Shown here: one piece after another, positions 10,688 to 43,264 of the stretch | How the letters are laid out: each line of letters starts with the position of its first letter | Position numbering within the stretch: position 1 is the first letter of the stretch | From: Sanderia malayensis | Lineage: Eukaryota; Cnidaria; Scyphozoa; Semaeostomeae; Pelagiidae | NCBI GenBank assembly: GCA_013076295.1 | Contig: RQOL01000616.1 | Location: 3,128,392-3,192,391, forward strand | Direction: 5' to 3' | DNA length: 64,000 nucleotides | Position numbers and translations under genes: made by a program | Notes under the pieces: model-generated | Databases searched by the model: none | What the model was told of the DNA's origin: nothing | Seen by the model: the letters and a program-made list of their open reading frames with translations, nothing else

Positions 10688-13439
10688 GAAGCAATCAGCA
10701 TGCAATATGTCCAGGTACGTTTTGCATGAACCATCAGAATTGTTTATCACTTATTTATTTTCCAGTATAATATGATTCCGAGAGAGAGTAATATCAAAAT
10801 CACCAAGTGATGCAGCAGTCGATGCGAACGACAATTGTTCCAGCTTCTCTTGCGGAAAGAATGTCCGAGGGTGCCGTGTCAAAACAAATGCGTTTCTGAC
10901 ATTTCAGCCTTGGAGAAAATAAGAACTTTAAAATTTATCATTATCAAAACTCTCATATAACTCCTCAAAAAGATTTATATTTAACATATTCTTACATTTT
11001 AATATTTCTTAACTACTTTAAAAATATATTTCTGCATTCACAATTAATCGCACTGGGATATTATAAGGTTTGAATTTGAAATTTGTAAATTCTCCCAACC
11101 ATGATATTCCCTTCGGCTTCTGGTGGTTCAATCATGCTCAAGAAGTTTGTCTGAAATTTGGTGATTGATAATATGCGGACCACCGCTTTTGCTTATGTCC
11201 AGATGTTTCAATCATTCATTTGTAGTAGTTCGGATTTATCACATCAATTTACACATTATATATCCCCTCTTATGAAAACATGGAAATAAATTCCCAGGCT
11301 CTCTAAAACACAACCCCGCATTATTCTCATTTCGAAAAACAATCCTATAGTGAAAGAAGAGAAATGATTTTATATTTGACATGGGGATATCCCAGTGGAA
11401 ATTAATGTAGTTTGTCTAAAAAATCTTGAAAAGTCTTGAAAATAAATTGGCCAACAAGTGTGTAAGGCTGGGTGAATGTTGTAATGGAATTCAAAAAGAT
11501 AAGAACTTTCAAAAGATAACTACATTTTAATAGCACCGGCTGTCCTTCTGGTGGGCAAGAAATCTTGCCAACAAATATTTGCATAGACCTTAATTGTTTT
11601 GATCGAGGTCATTCATATTTTCAAAAACTTCGTAGTAAAAATCTCATAAACATGGTTAATCAAAACATATAAGGCATCGAAACTATCCATTTTGTGTAGG
11701 ATAGTTGCGACGTGGGTTTTGCGCAGCCTTTTATCACAATAGAGTCGAAAAGCAAAAAGGGGCCTCCCCGCTTGAAAGAATTTGCGCTCTGTTGCTTCGA
11801 TTCCGAAACAAAAGAAAGCCATTAAAACTCAAACGTAATCTTTGTAACTACAGGGAATCCCCAATATAAACCGGATGTGGATAGCATTCCTCTTGCGAAG
11901 TTCAACAGGAAACCTCCAAAATCACGTCAATTTCATCGTTAATTCATTTCGAAATTTTCCACCGTTTTACTCAAAACACAAGAAAATAATCAAGTAGATA
12001 TAATAATTCGTGCGTCGAAATGCTTTATAAAAATGTACCATTATGTAAAAGAAATAATTTGATCGCGTAACATTAATTCATAACACGTAAATTAGCTTAT
12101 GGTCAATACAAGTTGAACTCAACACTGTCATTGTCAATGATTTCAGACTCTTATTGTCTTATTTTGAAGTGCTACTGCACACTTTAATATTTTCTATTTT
12201 TCACGCTTAAAATTTGTTAAAATACTGAAATAATAATTGCTAAAGTTATACTTACATAGGAAAATATTTCTTTTTGAGTAACAGTTCAAATTTCCAGTTA
12301 TTCAACCTTGGTTTGTTCTGTTATTCGGCTTGCCTGTGTGGTCATACTCGAGACATTTGAATTGAACGAACAGAAGCGGGCACAGGGAAACAAGCCTTTT
12401 TGCAAAGAAAAAACAATTTATAAATTAAGTCCAGGGGGTTCTGCGTATTTTATGCCGACATTTTAGGGCGAGCAAATTGACGATGGATTTCAAAGTGATT
12501 CTGTGAGCGAAAGGTTAGTTAAATCGTAAGAAAATTACACCTATTACAGTAAAGGTTTTCAATTGAGTTTAGGTACAGCCAACATAGCCAGAGTATTATG
12601 AAAAGTTTATATTTTGATATGTTTCCAGGAAACATCGCAGCAAATAGTTGAAGACAAAAGACCTCTCGCTCGATAAAATCAACAGAACATAACAATGTCA
12701 CCATGTTTAGCATTCCTGAACATCCACCAAGGCACGATGCTGAATCCACCCGGAAAAGGATAAATGAATTCTCAAAAACAAAGCAGCCATCTTGCTTGCC
12801 GTAAAAAATATCATTCATTCCGTTGCGGGAAAGTTGTTGACAGTTGCCAACTTTAAAAAATTTTGAAATATGTCAGCGTTCCATGTGTCCAAATACCTGA
12901 TGATTTTAGACAGTGCACATGTGAATAAAGTTTGCAATGCCAACATATGACCAATGCAGTGTCTCTATGTTCTACTATATTGGCAGAAAATTATATAAAA
13001 AATATTGAAAATATAGAAAGATGCAAATTGATCGTAATTAAATGTATGTGTTTTTTGACTACAAATATGTTGACTCAACAAGTAAATTAATCATGAAAAC
13101 ATGAGATACGGCTGAGCCAAACTGATGCAAAAGCAAAAACGTAATCTACAACCTACAACACCTGGAATATATATTTTATTTTATCTTAGATTTTAGATAC
13201 TTTGAACAATTTCAAACATATTTAATAAATGATCTATTAAAACATGCCAAACAGTGAATGACATGAAACTTTCAAATATGTTGAACAAATTAAAAGCAGG
13301 TCAACATTTATCATACCTACGCCAAATTATTAACAGATTTTGTCATTTTCATTAAATTTTATTCTTTTTAATCACATGAAGAAATTAAACTGCACTGAAT
13401 GAGCCAATCAACGAAATAATTACTGCGTAAAATTGACAT
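10688..13439. other. Intergenic, Mastermind upstream / RAB9 3' side
   Basis: About 2.7 kb with no recognisable coding exon on either strand. It should contain the Mastermind promoter and any noncoding 5' exons at its left end, and the RAB9 3' UTR at its right end. Open frames at 11402-11822 and 12519-12818 show no family motif. Confidence 0.4.
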
Positions 13440-14075
13440 TTAGCAGCAACCAGATCTCCGCCCCCCATCAGGCTGTGGTGCGTTTCCATCTCGCTTCAAA
13501 TTTACGCTGTTGAAACCAGAAGACCTGTTCATTTCCCGATCCAACTGTTGCTCAAGTTTCATGAGTCTTTCAACTGAAGCTACAAATGCAAGATCAACAT
13601 TTGTTGCATCTTTAGCACTAGTTTCGTAATAGGGAAGCATGTTTGACTGGCACCAACTTTCAGCCTCATCTCTCGATATATCTCGACCCATTAAATCGAC
13701 TTTATTACCTACTACGATGAAAGGGAAATGATCTGCATCTTTGATGTCTGCGTAATACAGAAATTCCTTTTTCCATGTTTCTAAATTGTAAAAGCTTTGA
13801 GCATCATCCACTGAATAGACAAGCATACAAATGTCCGAACCTCGATAGAATGGAGTACGAAGACTTTTAAAACGTTCTTGCCCTGCCGTATCCCAAATCT
13901 GCAAGGTGTAGATTCCTTTGCCAACTTTAACGTCCTTGTTTAAAAATTCAACTCCTATCGTATGAAATGACTGACTATCAAACTTGTTATTTACGAAACG
14001 ATTCATTAATGCACTCTTACCAACTGCTCCGTCGCCAAGAATGACAACTTTTAAAAGACTTGGCTTTCCAGACAT
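13440..14075 (-). CDS. RAB9: Small GTPase RAB9
   Basis: RAB9 directs late endosome to trans-Golgi transport. A single uninterrupted exon encodes 211 residues. All G motifs are visible: P-loop GDGAVGKS (residues 13-20), switch I FHTIGVEFLNKD, switch II WDTAGQERFKSLRTPFYRGS, NKVD and ETSAKDATN. The protein ends in a double-cysteine CC prenylation motif. FHTIGVEFLNKD and LRTPFYRGSD are RAB9-specific compared with other Rabs. The P-loop has Ala where vertebrate RAB9 has Gly (GDGGVGKS); Rac/Rho proteins naturally carry this Ala, so it should not impair binding. The start MSGKPSLLKV matches MAGKSSLFKV of human RAB9A; eleven extra in-frame codons upstream do not begin with ATG. The absence of introns contrasts with its neighbours. 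Confidence 0.96.
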   Translation of the reverse strand: MSGKPSLLKVVILGDGAVGKSALMNRFVNNKFDSQSFHTIGVEFLNKDVKVGKGIYTLQIWDTAGQERFKSLRTPFYRGSDICMLVYSVDDAQSFYNLETWKKEFLYYADIKDADHFPFIVVGNKVDLMGRDISRDEAESWCQSNMLPYYETSAKDATNVDLAFVASVERLMKLEQQLDREMNRSSGFNSVNLKRDGNAPQPDGGRRSGCC

Positions 14076-14494
14076 AACGCCTTCATTTGTAATGATAACT
14101 AGGCCCAACAGAAGTTCTCACCAAAGGAGAATGACGCACCTATTTTTCTTTCCAAATGAACCTCAGCCTCGATTTCATCTTGATGATTTCGTTTCCATGC
14201 AAATGGTCAACAATGACGTAATAGTAATGAACTTTGCAAGAGTTGGTTGCAAGTTGTTCAAAAATTTCGGGGTTCAGGTTCAAGGAGGTTAAAAAACAAA
14301 CAATCTGTGCAATTTTCGAGAAATATTAATTCTCTCATTTAAAAGCTGTCTTTATTTCTGATTTACAATTTTATGATGGGATGAATAATGTCTTGATGCT
14401 TAAAATGGATCAAGACATTAAAGTAACAGACTGCTAAAGAGTTAGATTATACAATTCAAAGAAGGAAAAAGTCACAAGTGTCACACTTGGAATA
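14076..14494. other. Intergenic, RAB9 upstream / RAD6 3' side
   Basis: 419 bases holding the presumed RAB9 promoter and the RAD6 3' UTR. No coding signal seen. Confidence 0.4.
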
Positions 14495-15620
14495 TTACGC
14501 ATTTTGCCAGCTTTGCTCTACAATTGCCTGAACCTTCTTTTCGTATTCTCTTCTGTTATATTGATACAGTTGTGCTGCTAAACTATTTGCTGGACTATTT
14601 GGGTTTGGCTCATCCAGAAGTGACTGAAATGAATGATTTTACAACCAATTAGTAATTTTAAACCATTGGCAGATAACACTTCAATAATTCTAAAATCCAA
14701 ATGATTTACTTACTTGAATTGACGTTAAGATTGATGATACATCATATGTTGGACTCCATCGATTTTGCAAAATATCAAGGCATATGCCACCATCAGCATA
14801 AACTGTTGAAGAAAAATACATCTTCTTCAAAAACAGAAGAAACAAATCTGAACTTTAACCCTTTAATATACAAAAGATAAAATATTTAATATCTTTGATA
14901 CTAATCTGATAATTATTATTACCATTCGGATGAAACATCTTTGATATGAATTTTACGATTGGTGGTTTATTTGGATATTCTTCAGTGAATTCCATGGTCA
15001 ACCGAAAGGTACCTGAAGATACAAAATTACTCAATTGAAAACTTATCCTATAGTCAAATGATTGAAAATTCTAGACCTCAGGATCTGCGAGTTTATGAAT
15101 AACTGTGATAAATATTTGATACCTTCTTCAAAAGGAGTATCTTCTGGCCTGAAACACAAAAATAATACTCTTTATCACATGAAAATCATAGTAACAACCT
15201 AACTTATGAATGATGACTTTGCATAAACTTTTTCTCACAGGTGTAAACTACATATACTCCACACATTTGCAGACACCTTTGCAAAAAAACAATGCACTGC
15301 AGATGATTTAAATATATTTACCCAAAAATAACAGCATTCCAAAGCATGATATTATTTTCTGTTGGGGCACCACTTACACCTGCTGGAGGGTCCTCTTGCA
15401 GCCTGCAGAAATAAAAGATTTTTAGTGTTGAGGTCATTTAGATTTAGCACCAGCAAATTAGCACTATTATAAATAAACAGACAAAGCTCTGATTCTCAGA
15501 ATAATTTTTCACATACCCTACAACCAAATCGAACAACTGAGCACGGGAAAAGAACAAATTGTGAAAAAATACAAACCTCTTGAAGTCTCGCATTAATCGT
15601 CTTCTTGCTGGAGTTGACAT
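14495..15620 (-). CDS. UBE2A/B: E2 ubiquitin-conjugating enzyme RAD6 (UBE2A/UBE2B)
   Basis: RAD6-type E2 that, with RAD18 or RNF20/40, ubiquitylates PCNA and histone H2B. Six exons, 15577-15620, 15322-15402, 15123-15148, 14923-15012, 14714-14802 and 14495-14623, give 459 nt: 152 residues, exactly the vertebrate length. The N-terminus [20 protein letters not shown] and the active-site segment [14 protein letters not shown] (Cys88) are nearly invariant, as are the HPN motif (MFHPNVYADG) and [14 protein letters not shown]. The C-terminus ends EQSWQNA; there is no acidic tail like that of yeast Rad6. The start is fixed by homology. Vertebrates have two paralogues, so the A/B distinction has no meaning here. 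Confidence 0.97.
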
Positions 15621-17049
15621 CTGGTCTTAATTTCCGTTCTTAGCAACACGTACTGTGAAAAATTCTGCTTAAAAAACCTATCTAACCAAGGCTTATCTTT
15701 TTTCAGGAGTCGAGATTCATATGATTTATTTTAGCCCGCAAACAACCTCTGTTTGGGCTGTTATTTTACTTTATTCCGCGAAGTTAATAGGCCGTTGATA
15801 CTCAATCGAGCAAGCAATTTAAAGCAGTGTGAGCAAAGAACTATCCAGTAAACTTGTCCAATGAGTAGCCAGACAGCATGAAGAATCGACTCCCGTTTAT
15901 AAATGTTGATAATCAAACTATCTATGATGATTTAATGTCTCAAAGCTCTGTTGTTTTAAGAGCTGAGAAACATCCAAACTTCTGGCCTGATGAAAAATAC
16001 CGCATAGAATCCAGTCTCGTTTTGGTTTCCATGTGTCATGTGATGATGACGTCAAATTGCGGGCGATGACGCAGCATTTGCATTCCTCATTCTTGCCAAT
16101 ATTTATAGGGGAACAATGATAATAAATGTTTGAATTCATATAAGTAAAAGTTAAGCTATTAGTCAAGCATAATTAATTAAACAATAAAATACTCTAATAG
16201 ATATGTGAGCTTCTTCATTAAAAGTAAATTAAAAACAAGTAATTAACGATAAACCAATGAACTTGACTTATTATTGAATAATGTGAAAATAGAAACAATG
16301 TCCCAATAAAAATATATTCCTTAATATAAAAACTGCGCTGTTTTCCTATATCACAAAAAATATCGATAAAATCTAAAAGAATCAGATTCTTTGCAATGAT
16401 ACCATAGCGAGAGAAACTCAAATTCTACAAGACGCCAGAGCATAAATGTTTTGAAAAATGTTTACTTAGTACTTAAAGCCAAAATGATTACCACATCACC
16501 GAGTTACAAATGGACATAGCTACATAAGATAATCTTACTAAACTTCTCTGATACAAAACTATGGAATTAATGGAGCTAACTACTGCAGAATATACATGAA
16601 CATTTACCAAAATATAGCTACAATGGGCAGCGTCATTTCCAACATAAATCGCAAACTGAAGTGATTAGCATATCAGTAATTACCTATCTAACTCTTTTTA
16701 ATTCTTTTCAATGACTTCCGTTTGGTTTGAATTACTTCTTGAAGAAACCTTGACGAACCAGGATTACGTTGATATGTTGACTAAAATAAGAAGGCAATGC
16801 TATAATTACACGGGTTTCAATCGGGTTCCATATTTTGTTTGTCAAGGCTTGGCAGTGTCAATTTGTAAGACCTGCAATTGTGGAAAGTAGCACACGATTG
16901 ATTAAACAAAGAAAGAAAATGTTCGCGTACTTGTCTTCCCAGGAACACACTGCTACGTTGGTTCAGTGGAACAATATCCTCATTCTAAGAGAAAAACCAG
17001 AAGAAAATAACAGAGAAACGGTGTTGTGCATTTATCACATAATCGTAAT
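15621..17049. other. Intergenic upstream of RAD6
   Basis: Contains the presumed RAD6 promoter. Short open frames (15878-16421, 16835-17074) have no recognisable motif. I see no RNA gene. Confidence 0.35.
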
Positions 17050-17304
17050 CAGTGGTGTGGAGCTAACGGAATAATTAGAGAAGGGTGCTCTCTCAAACCC
17101 CTAGGGGGAAATGAAAATTTGTTCGACAGGGTGTGAGTTATCCAAACTAAATTCACCCAACTGGAGAACGAGGGGAGATGGGAATCTGTTCGAGATAGCG
17201 AGTTATTCGAGATAACCGAGTTCGAGATTCGACTGTAGTTGATAACTTTCTGATAACCGAATGAGCTGAGCCCCCTTGAGATCCCCAGCTCTGCATCACC
17301 ACTG
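17050..17304. mobile_element. MITE-like element with CAGTGGTG termini
   Basis: A 255-bp block bounded by inverted CAGTGGTG ends (17050-17057 and 17297-17304), with similarity continuing inward (GGAGCT on one side, GCAGAGCT on the other). The interior has repeated TTCGAGATA-type words (TTCGAGATAGCGAG, TTCGAGATAACCGAG, TTCGAGATTCGA) and no coding potential. A related fragment (GTTCGAGATAAGGAGA) lies in an ARAP intron near 24570-24586, which supports a dispersed family. I could not identify a clean target-site duplication. Assignment to a superfamily is not possible by eye. Confidence 0.45.
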
Positions 17305-17361
17305 ATTGGGATATACATGTATGCAATAATAAGATGAATATGAAATAAAGTAAAATAAATG

Positions 17362-28151
<10,790 letters not shown>

Positions 28152-29061
28152 TGTTACCACAACTTTTGACAATATTCTCTTCCTTGTGTTAACAACACGG
28201 AAATAATCTGTTCAAGTAATTTGACACGATTAAATGTATTGTGCAGCCTAAAGGCTAATGGAATCTTAAAATTAAAATCAAATATTTCATCTTTGTTCGG
28301 GAATAAATAAAAAGCAACACGAGCAATAAAGTTAGCAGTGCATACGGTGTTGAATTATAACTTCCTTGGAATTTGTTCTTCCTCGTTTACCCAAATTTTA
28401 GGCCGAGACGCCTACTTGACGAATAGCAGCATCAATTTCAATATATACTACAGGCAGTATCGTGCAGAATGATTCAAGCAATGTGAATTTATATTTTGCT
28501 TCTTCGTATTTTGCTTTTATCCGCTTTTATCCACTAAATTCTCAGTATTTGACGTGAAGTCTGGTAGTTTCCAACTCCGGGTCTTAACTTCCGGAGCATC
28601 CTCCTCGGCATGAGGACATGATGATGCTAATTTCACAGGGGTATGAGGTAAGAAAAAATGTCAAAAATGGAATCAGGTCCCCAAAACAATGGCCAAAATG
28701 ACCAGTGTCGCATTAAAATTGAGCACAATATGGCAATAAGATGAACCATTCATGTATCATAGTTTTCTACAAAGATTAATAATCGTAATCAGTAAAAAAA
28801 TAAGTTCCAAATACCATAATGACGTGATAATGTTAGAGTACACTAAATACAAATATTTCTGAGAGCAAGAAAAAATGAGCAACGTAGAGCCTTGTGGCGC
28901 TTGCGTAAATGTAGAGAGCTTGTCTGGCCTTGCTGACAAATTCAATTGAAGAGCTACAAAATTATATTTTTAAAAAATCCAAGTGAATCGTGAAGCTAGC
29001 AATATGCTAATCTTCTTTCATTGTTAAAAGACTTTAGAATATAGATAAACTTGTAAAATGT
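28152..29061. other. Intergenic, ARAP upstream / CYFIP 3' side
   Basis: About 0.9 kb holding the ARAP promoter and 5' UTR and the CYFIP 3' UTR. No coding motif seen. Confidence 0.4.
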
Positions 29062-39115
<10,054 letters not shown>

Positions 39116-40049
39116 TTTGATACACCCAACAAGAAGAAAGAATGCAAATTTTGTGACAATGAATAACCTGATGTATGAGCAATGCAAGTCTCGAAATATA
39201 TTTCCGCTTTCAACTCGAGAGGTCAAGCCACGTGGAAAAGTTGCATGCATTAAGCACCACAAATCTCCAAAACTCATGAATTGAACTTGGTTTGTTTATA
39301 ATTAGGCTTTTTAAGAAATCAATCAGAATTGAGATTTATTAAAGCATTCACTCAGCCAGACCCCTTTAAACATTTACTATAAAATTTTAGAAAATAAATT
39401 GAAGCTGTCTATTTTCGGGCACTTCTCTATTGCTTCAATATTCAATGGTAAAAATTAACAACCATTTCGCCAATCAATTATACATCACATACAAGACTGC
39501 CGCACTTTCTTGACACCCATTATTTGGGTGTGTAAGCCAGTGTGATGTCTCAAGGAACCCCGTAATTAAACCAGCATCTGATTCATTAGCATTTCTCAAA
39601 TGAAACCAGCCAAAAGCTGGTCGAGAAGAATAATTGCAAGCAGCCAGATTGCCTTGTTTCTGAATATGTCATGCTGTTTTCTTGAAAGATTTAAAGGTTC
39701 CGCGGTGTAAGGGTCTGGTGGTATTTAATGGAGAATTTTTCTCCTATTTCTCTCTATTTGCAAGCCTTATAAGAAGATCTCAAAGTCTTTCCAGACAATG
39801 ACAAATGAAAAGACAACAAACCGCAGTCAACGAAAGAAACACTCCTCGTTTTATTGCTTTGCTCAACTCGAGAGAAAACTTGTTGCTGGATTTCATTAGT
39901 CAAAGGCTTTTAATATTTCACACATATTCACGGTTTGCTCTACAGATAAGTTTCACATTTTGAATTACATGTATCTATTATATCTTGACGTTGTTATTTG
40001 CATTAGGTTTCATTTCTCAGGACAACCTTTACATCTTTTTACGCTGAAA
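39116..40049. promoter_or_regulatory. Divergent intergenic region, CYFIP / first Cys-loop channel
   Basis: The 934 bases between two divergent start codons must contain the CYFIP 5' end and promoter and probably those of the channel gene. No conserved motif is obvious. Confidence 0.35.
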
Positions 40050-42722
40050 ATGCCTTCCAAGAACTATTACATTTTGATGTGCATACTTGTATCAGCATTT
40101 GGGTAAGATCGAAATGCTTTATTGTCCAAACATTACGTAACTTTACCTATTCAAGCAAATGTGAGCACATAATATATTTGTAAGCTGACAGCAGTGAATT
40201 TTAATGCTTCGTTTCTTAGCTTCAATCAAGCAACTTTGCCTAGCAATGGCTGCGAAAAGCAATCATCATTACAAATGTCTGCTCATTGTATTTTGTGGAG
40301 GCTATTAAAAGGCTATGACAAAAGAATTCGCCCTAAGTTTCAAGGTATGGCTTAAGCGGTTTTACAAACAATGGAGCTAGCTACCTAGCTATATTGCGAT
40401 GACATCCTCTTTTGAGCGTGTGTGAGCTGTTCATCTATATCTTTCAGGTCCACCAATAGATGTTGCTCTTGAAATGCTGATTTCGAATGTTTTTGACGTG
40501 TCTGAGGTGAACAATGTAAGTACACCCCCACACATTTGTGCTGCATTATCAAGCAGATATCTAAAGAGCATAGAAGTTTGTCAATCAATGGGTCAACAAT
40601 CATGACAACCAGTGTTGCCACTGCAAGTTATGACACAGTAATGGGCCAAGTAACCTAAGTCATAGGCTAAGTAGGCTACAGGTTACCTCTAGGCTAAGTC
40701 ATAGGCTGAGTAGCAAACTTATATTAAATTATATAAGCCATCTTAACGTTCTTTTTTTTCAAGCAATTCGCTGTGGAGATTTACCTTCGTCAGTTTTGGA
40801 ACGACGAAAGGCTTCAGCTGTCAAAATTCAATTACACGAGACCTCTTTTTTTAAACAGTGAATCCATCAAAGAGCTTTGGATTCCGAGCACTTATTTTGT
40901 AAAGTCAAAAAGTGCTTTTCGACATCATATCACGACTGATAACGTTCTGCTGAGGGTCAGCCCAAATGGAGACGTTTTCTACAGTCAACGGTAACAAAAA
41001 TGGTAGTAACGAGTAATAAAAAGCAGGCAAAAAGCTGCGTATAATGTGTGAACTACCCAATGATGCCATTTGGTGCCATTTCTTTTTTTCAGGCTGTCTG
41101 TTACGGCATCGTGTATCATGGATTTACGCTACTTTCCTCATGATTATCAGCAATGCAAATTGAATATGGAGAGCTGTAAGTACTTCTTGAAATATTTCAA
41201 ATATTCATCAGGACTGCAAGAGGTATAAATATATGAGCAATTTATGGACATTATTTCAAATAACATTACCATTATCTGATTATTTATGTCGTTTTTCCTT
41301 TTATGAATGGTGCTTTTTTAATTGTGTTTTGTTTTAGTTACAAAAGTGTCAACGTGTCGATAAATGAACTTTTCTTTTAGATGCATATCAAGATACAGAC
41401 CTCACATATTCCTGGGCAAAGGAAATGCCTCGTTACGCAGAAAATATTCGTTCTCAAGTATTTGATGTTCCTTCGTTTGAACTGACTGATATTAAACTGA
41501 ACATGGGAAAGAATCATTATTCTATTGGTATTTATTACCCATCATCCATAGACTCCTTACAAAGCTCTTTAAACTATTTCAAATCAAATGCTATAAATTA
41601 TCAGAAGAAATGTGTAGGAAAAGAGCGCAAGCATTAGTATAAACAAGGTGCCACACATAAATTAATTTGGTTGTGTTCCTTATTGCAAAATTCAAAAACA
41701 ATTCATACTGATTTTTAGGTAAACATGCCTACCTGTTGGCGACATTTTACTTTCAAAGAAAAGTTGGATTCTTTGTCATAGAAACGTATATACCGTCATG
41801 CATTGTGGTCATCATATCGTGGGTCTCGTTCTGGATACCTGCTGAGTCAGCACCTGCTAGAATCTCTCTTGGGATTACAACAATGTAACAATCTCTCCCT
41901 AAAGTATGTCAATGCTATTGTAATGATAATACTTCAATGTCTTTAGCTATTGATCTTATCGCTAATTCCAATATTACTGTTTCAAACTGTTTAACCATGA
42001 GTATCAAAAGCAATGCAGGTCTCCATCTGCAAATAAAAGTGAAATGAAATGAAATGAAATGAAATGAAATGAAATGAAATGAAATGAAATGAAATGAAAT
42101 GAAATGAAATGAAAATGTAGCAGATACACATATGCACCAAGTGCCTTGATGATCACGTGTTTTTCTTCCACTATTCCAGGTGTCCTATGTGAAAGTAATT
42201 GATTGGTTTCTCTTGGTGTGCCTGCTATTCGTGTTTGCTGCATTGCTTGAATATGCTTTTGTTCTTCACTTCAATTCAAAATCAAAGAAGAAAGAATCAA
42301 CAAAAAAGGAATGCAAAAAATTGAAGGGAAAAAAGATAATATACAATAACACGTTCATGAAACAACAAAACGCAGACAAAAGCAGTGATGATGGAGTGAG
42401 CTTTTTTGAACCACAAGTCTTGCTTTCTTTTCCATTATTTTTGGCTGATAATGTTTTGTTATTGTATTTAATTTCAATTGAATTATTCTATTATAAACAG
42501 GAATGCAAGAAAAGTAGTTTCAGCCTTCACGATAGTTTTCAAAGCTGGCCTATTCATACGGAAGACTCGGAGGAAGTGAAATGTAATGGAAGGAAAAACA
42601 TTCTGAGTGACTTGCTCGTTTTGCCGGGAAGAATCGATAGCATATCGAGAAAGAGTTTTCCAGCAGGTTTTGCTGCTTTTCTCTGTATTTACTGGCTCAT
42701 GATTACACTAGGTGCAAGATAA
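40050..42722 (+). CDS. Cys-loop ligand-gated channel subunit, GABA-A/glycine-like; TM2 half deleted with an in-frame stop
   Basis: Pentameric channel subunit. Exons: 40050-40102 (signal peptide, ILMCILVSAFG), 40220-40344, 40448-40515, 40764-40990, 41093-41175, 41381-41527, 41719-41903 and 42180-42722. The extracellular domain has YDKRIRP, a WIPS segment and a Cys-loop with 13 residues between cysteines (CIMDLRYFPHDYQQC). TM1 follows YIPSCIVVIISWVSFWIP; the PAR motif before TM2 (APARISLGITT) is the anion-channel type of GABA-A/glycine receptors. After ITTM a TAA (41886-41888) interrupts, followed by QSLPK and a good donor at 41904; the next exon opens in phase with VSYVKVID (TM3). About 11 codons of TM2 and its linker are missing. 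The last exon probably contains a 105-nt intron (42396-42500) and ends in TM4 (FCIYWLMI-like). As read it would make a truncated, non-conducting product, so it may be a pseudogene or an assembly fault. Confidence 0.8.
42041..42110. repeat. Microsatellite (GAAAT)14
   Basis: Fourteen perfect pentamers in the intron between the TM2 and TM3 exons of the first channel gene, about 140 bases from the TM2 deletion scar. Confidence 0.97.
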
Positions 42723-43264
42723 AGGCTGGCTGCCAAGAAACTCAGTTTTTCAAAATGCAAAAGCGATTCAACATTTGATTATTTCAATTTCTTCATTAAG
42801 GCGAGCTGCAAGCTTCATGACGAAGCTTAATTTAGAAGCCTCGTACGGAAACGAGACACAGTAGCCAAAACGAAGCTGGTTAGTGAATTAACTTGAGAGT
42901 AATTTAGAATAATTAAAAGCATACAGTATGATGTAAAAGTCAACCACAAAACCAAAAGGAGTAAGAATACTTCAAGCAATCCTACGACGTACATTGTTAT
43001 TCATTATTCATTAATTAACCAAACACAACATAACTTTAAGAATGTTCTTGAAATTTGCGGATATAGAACTTCAATATCTATTCGACTGGAAGCAGGTAGC
43101 TTTCAATTTGAGTAAAGAGCTTTTTGTTCATCAATTATTTATGATCGTATTAGATAATATAAGCATTTAAGTCAGAATGTGAATCCTTATAATCACAAAT
43201 GTTGAAACATACCATTTGTTGATATCGTGAAATCACTTTGCAAGAGGCTTCGCTTTTTTCAAAG
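42723..43264. other. Intergenic between tandem channel genes
   Basis: 542 bases with no coding signal; likely the 3' UTR of the first channel gene and the promoter of the second. Confidence 0.4.
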
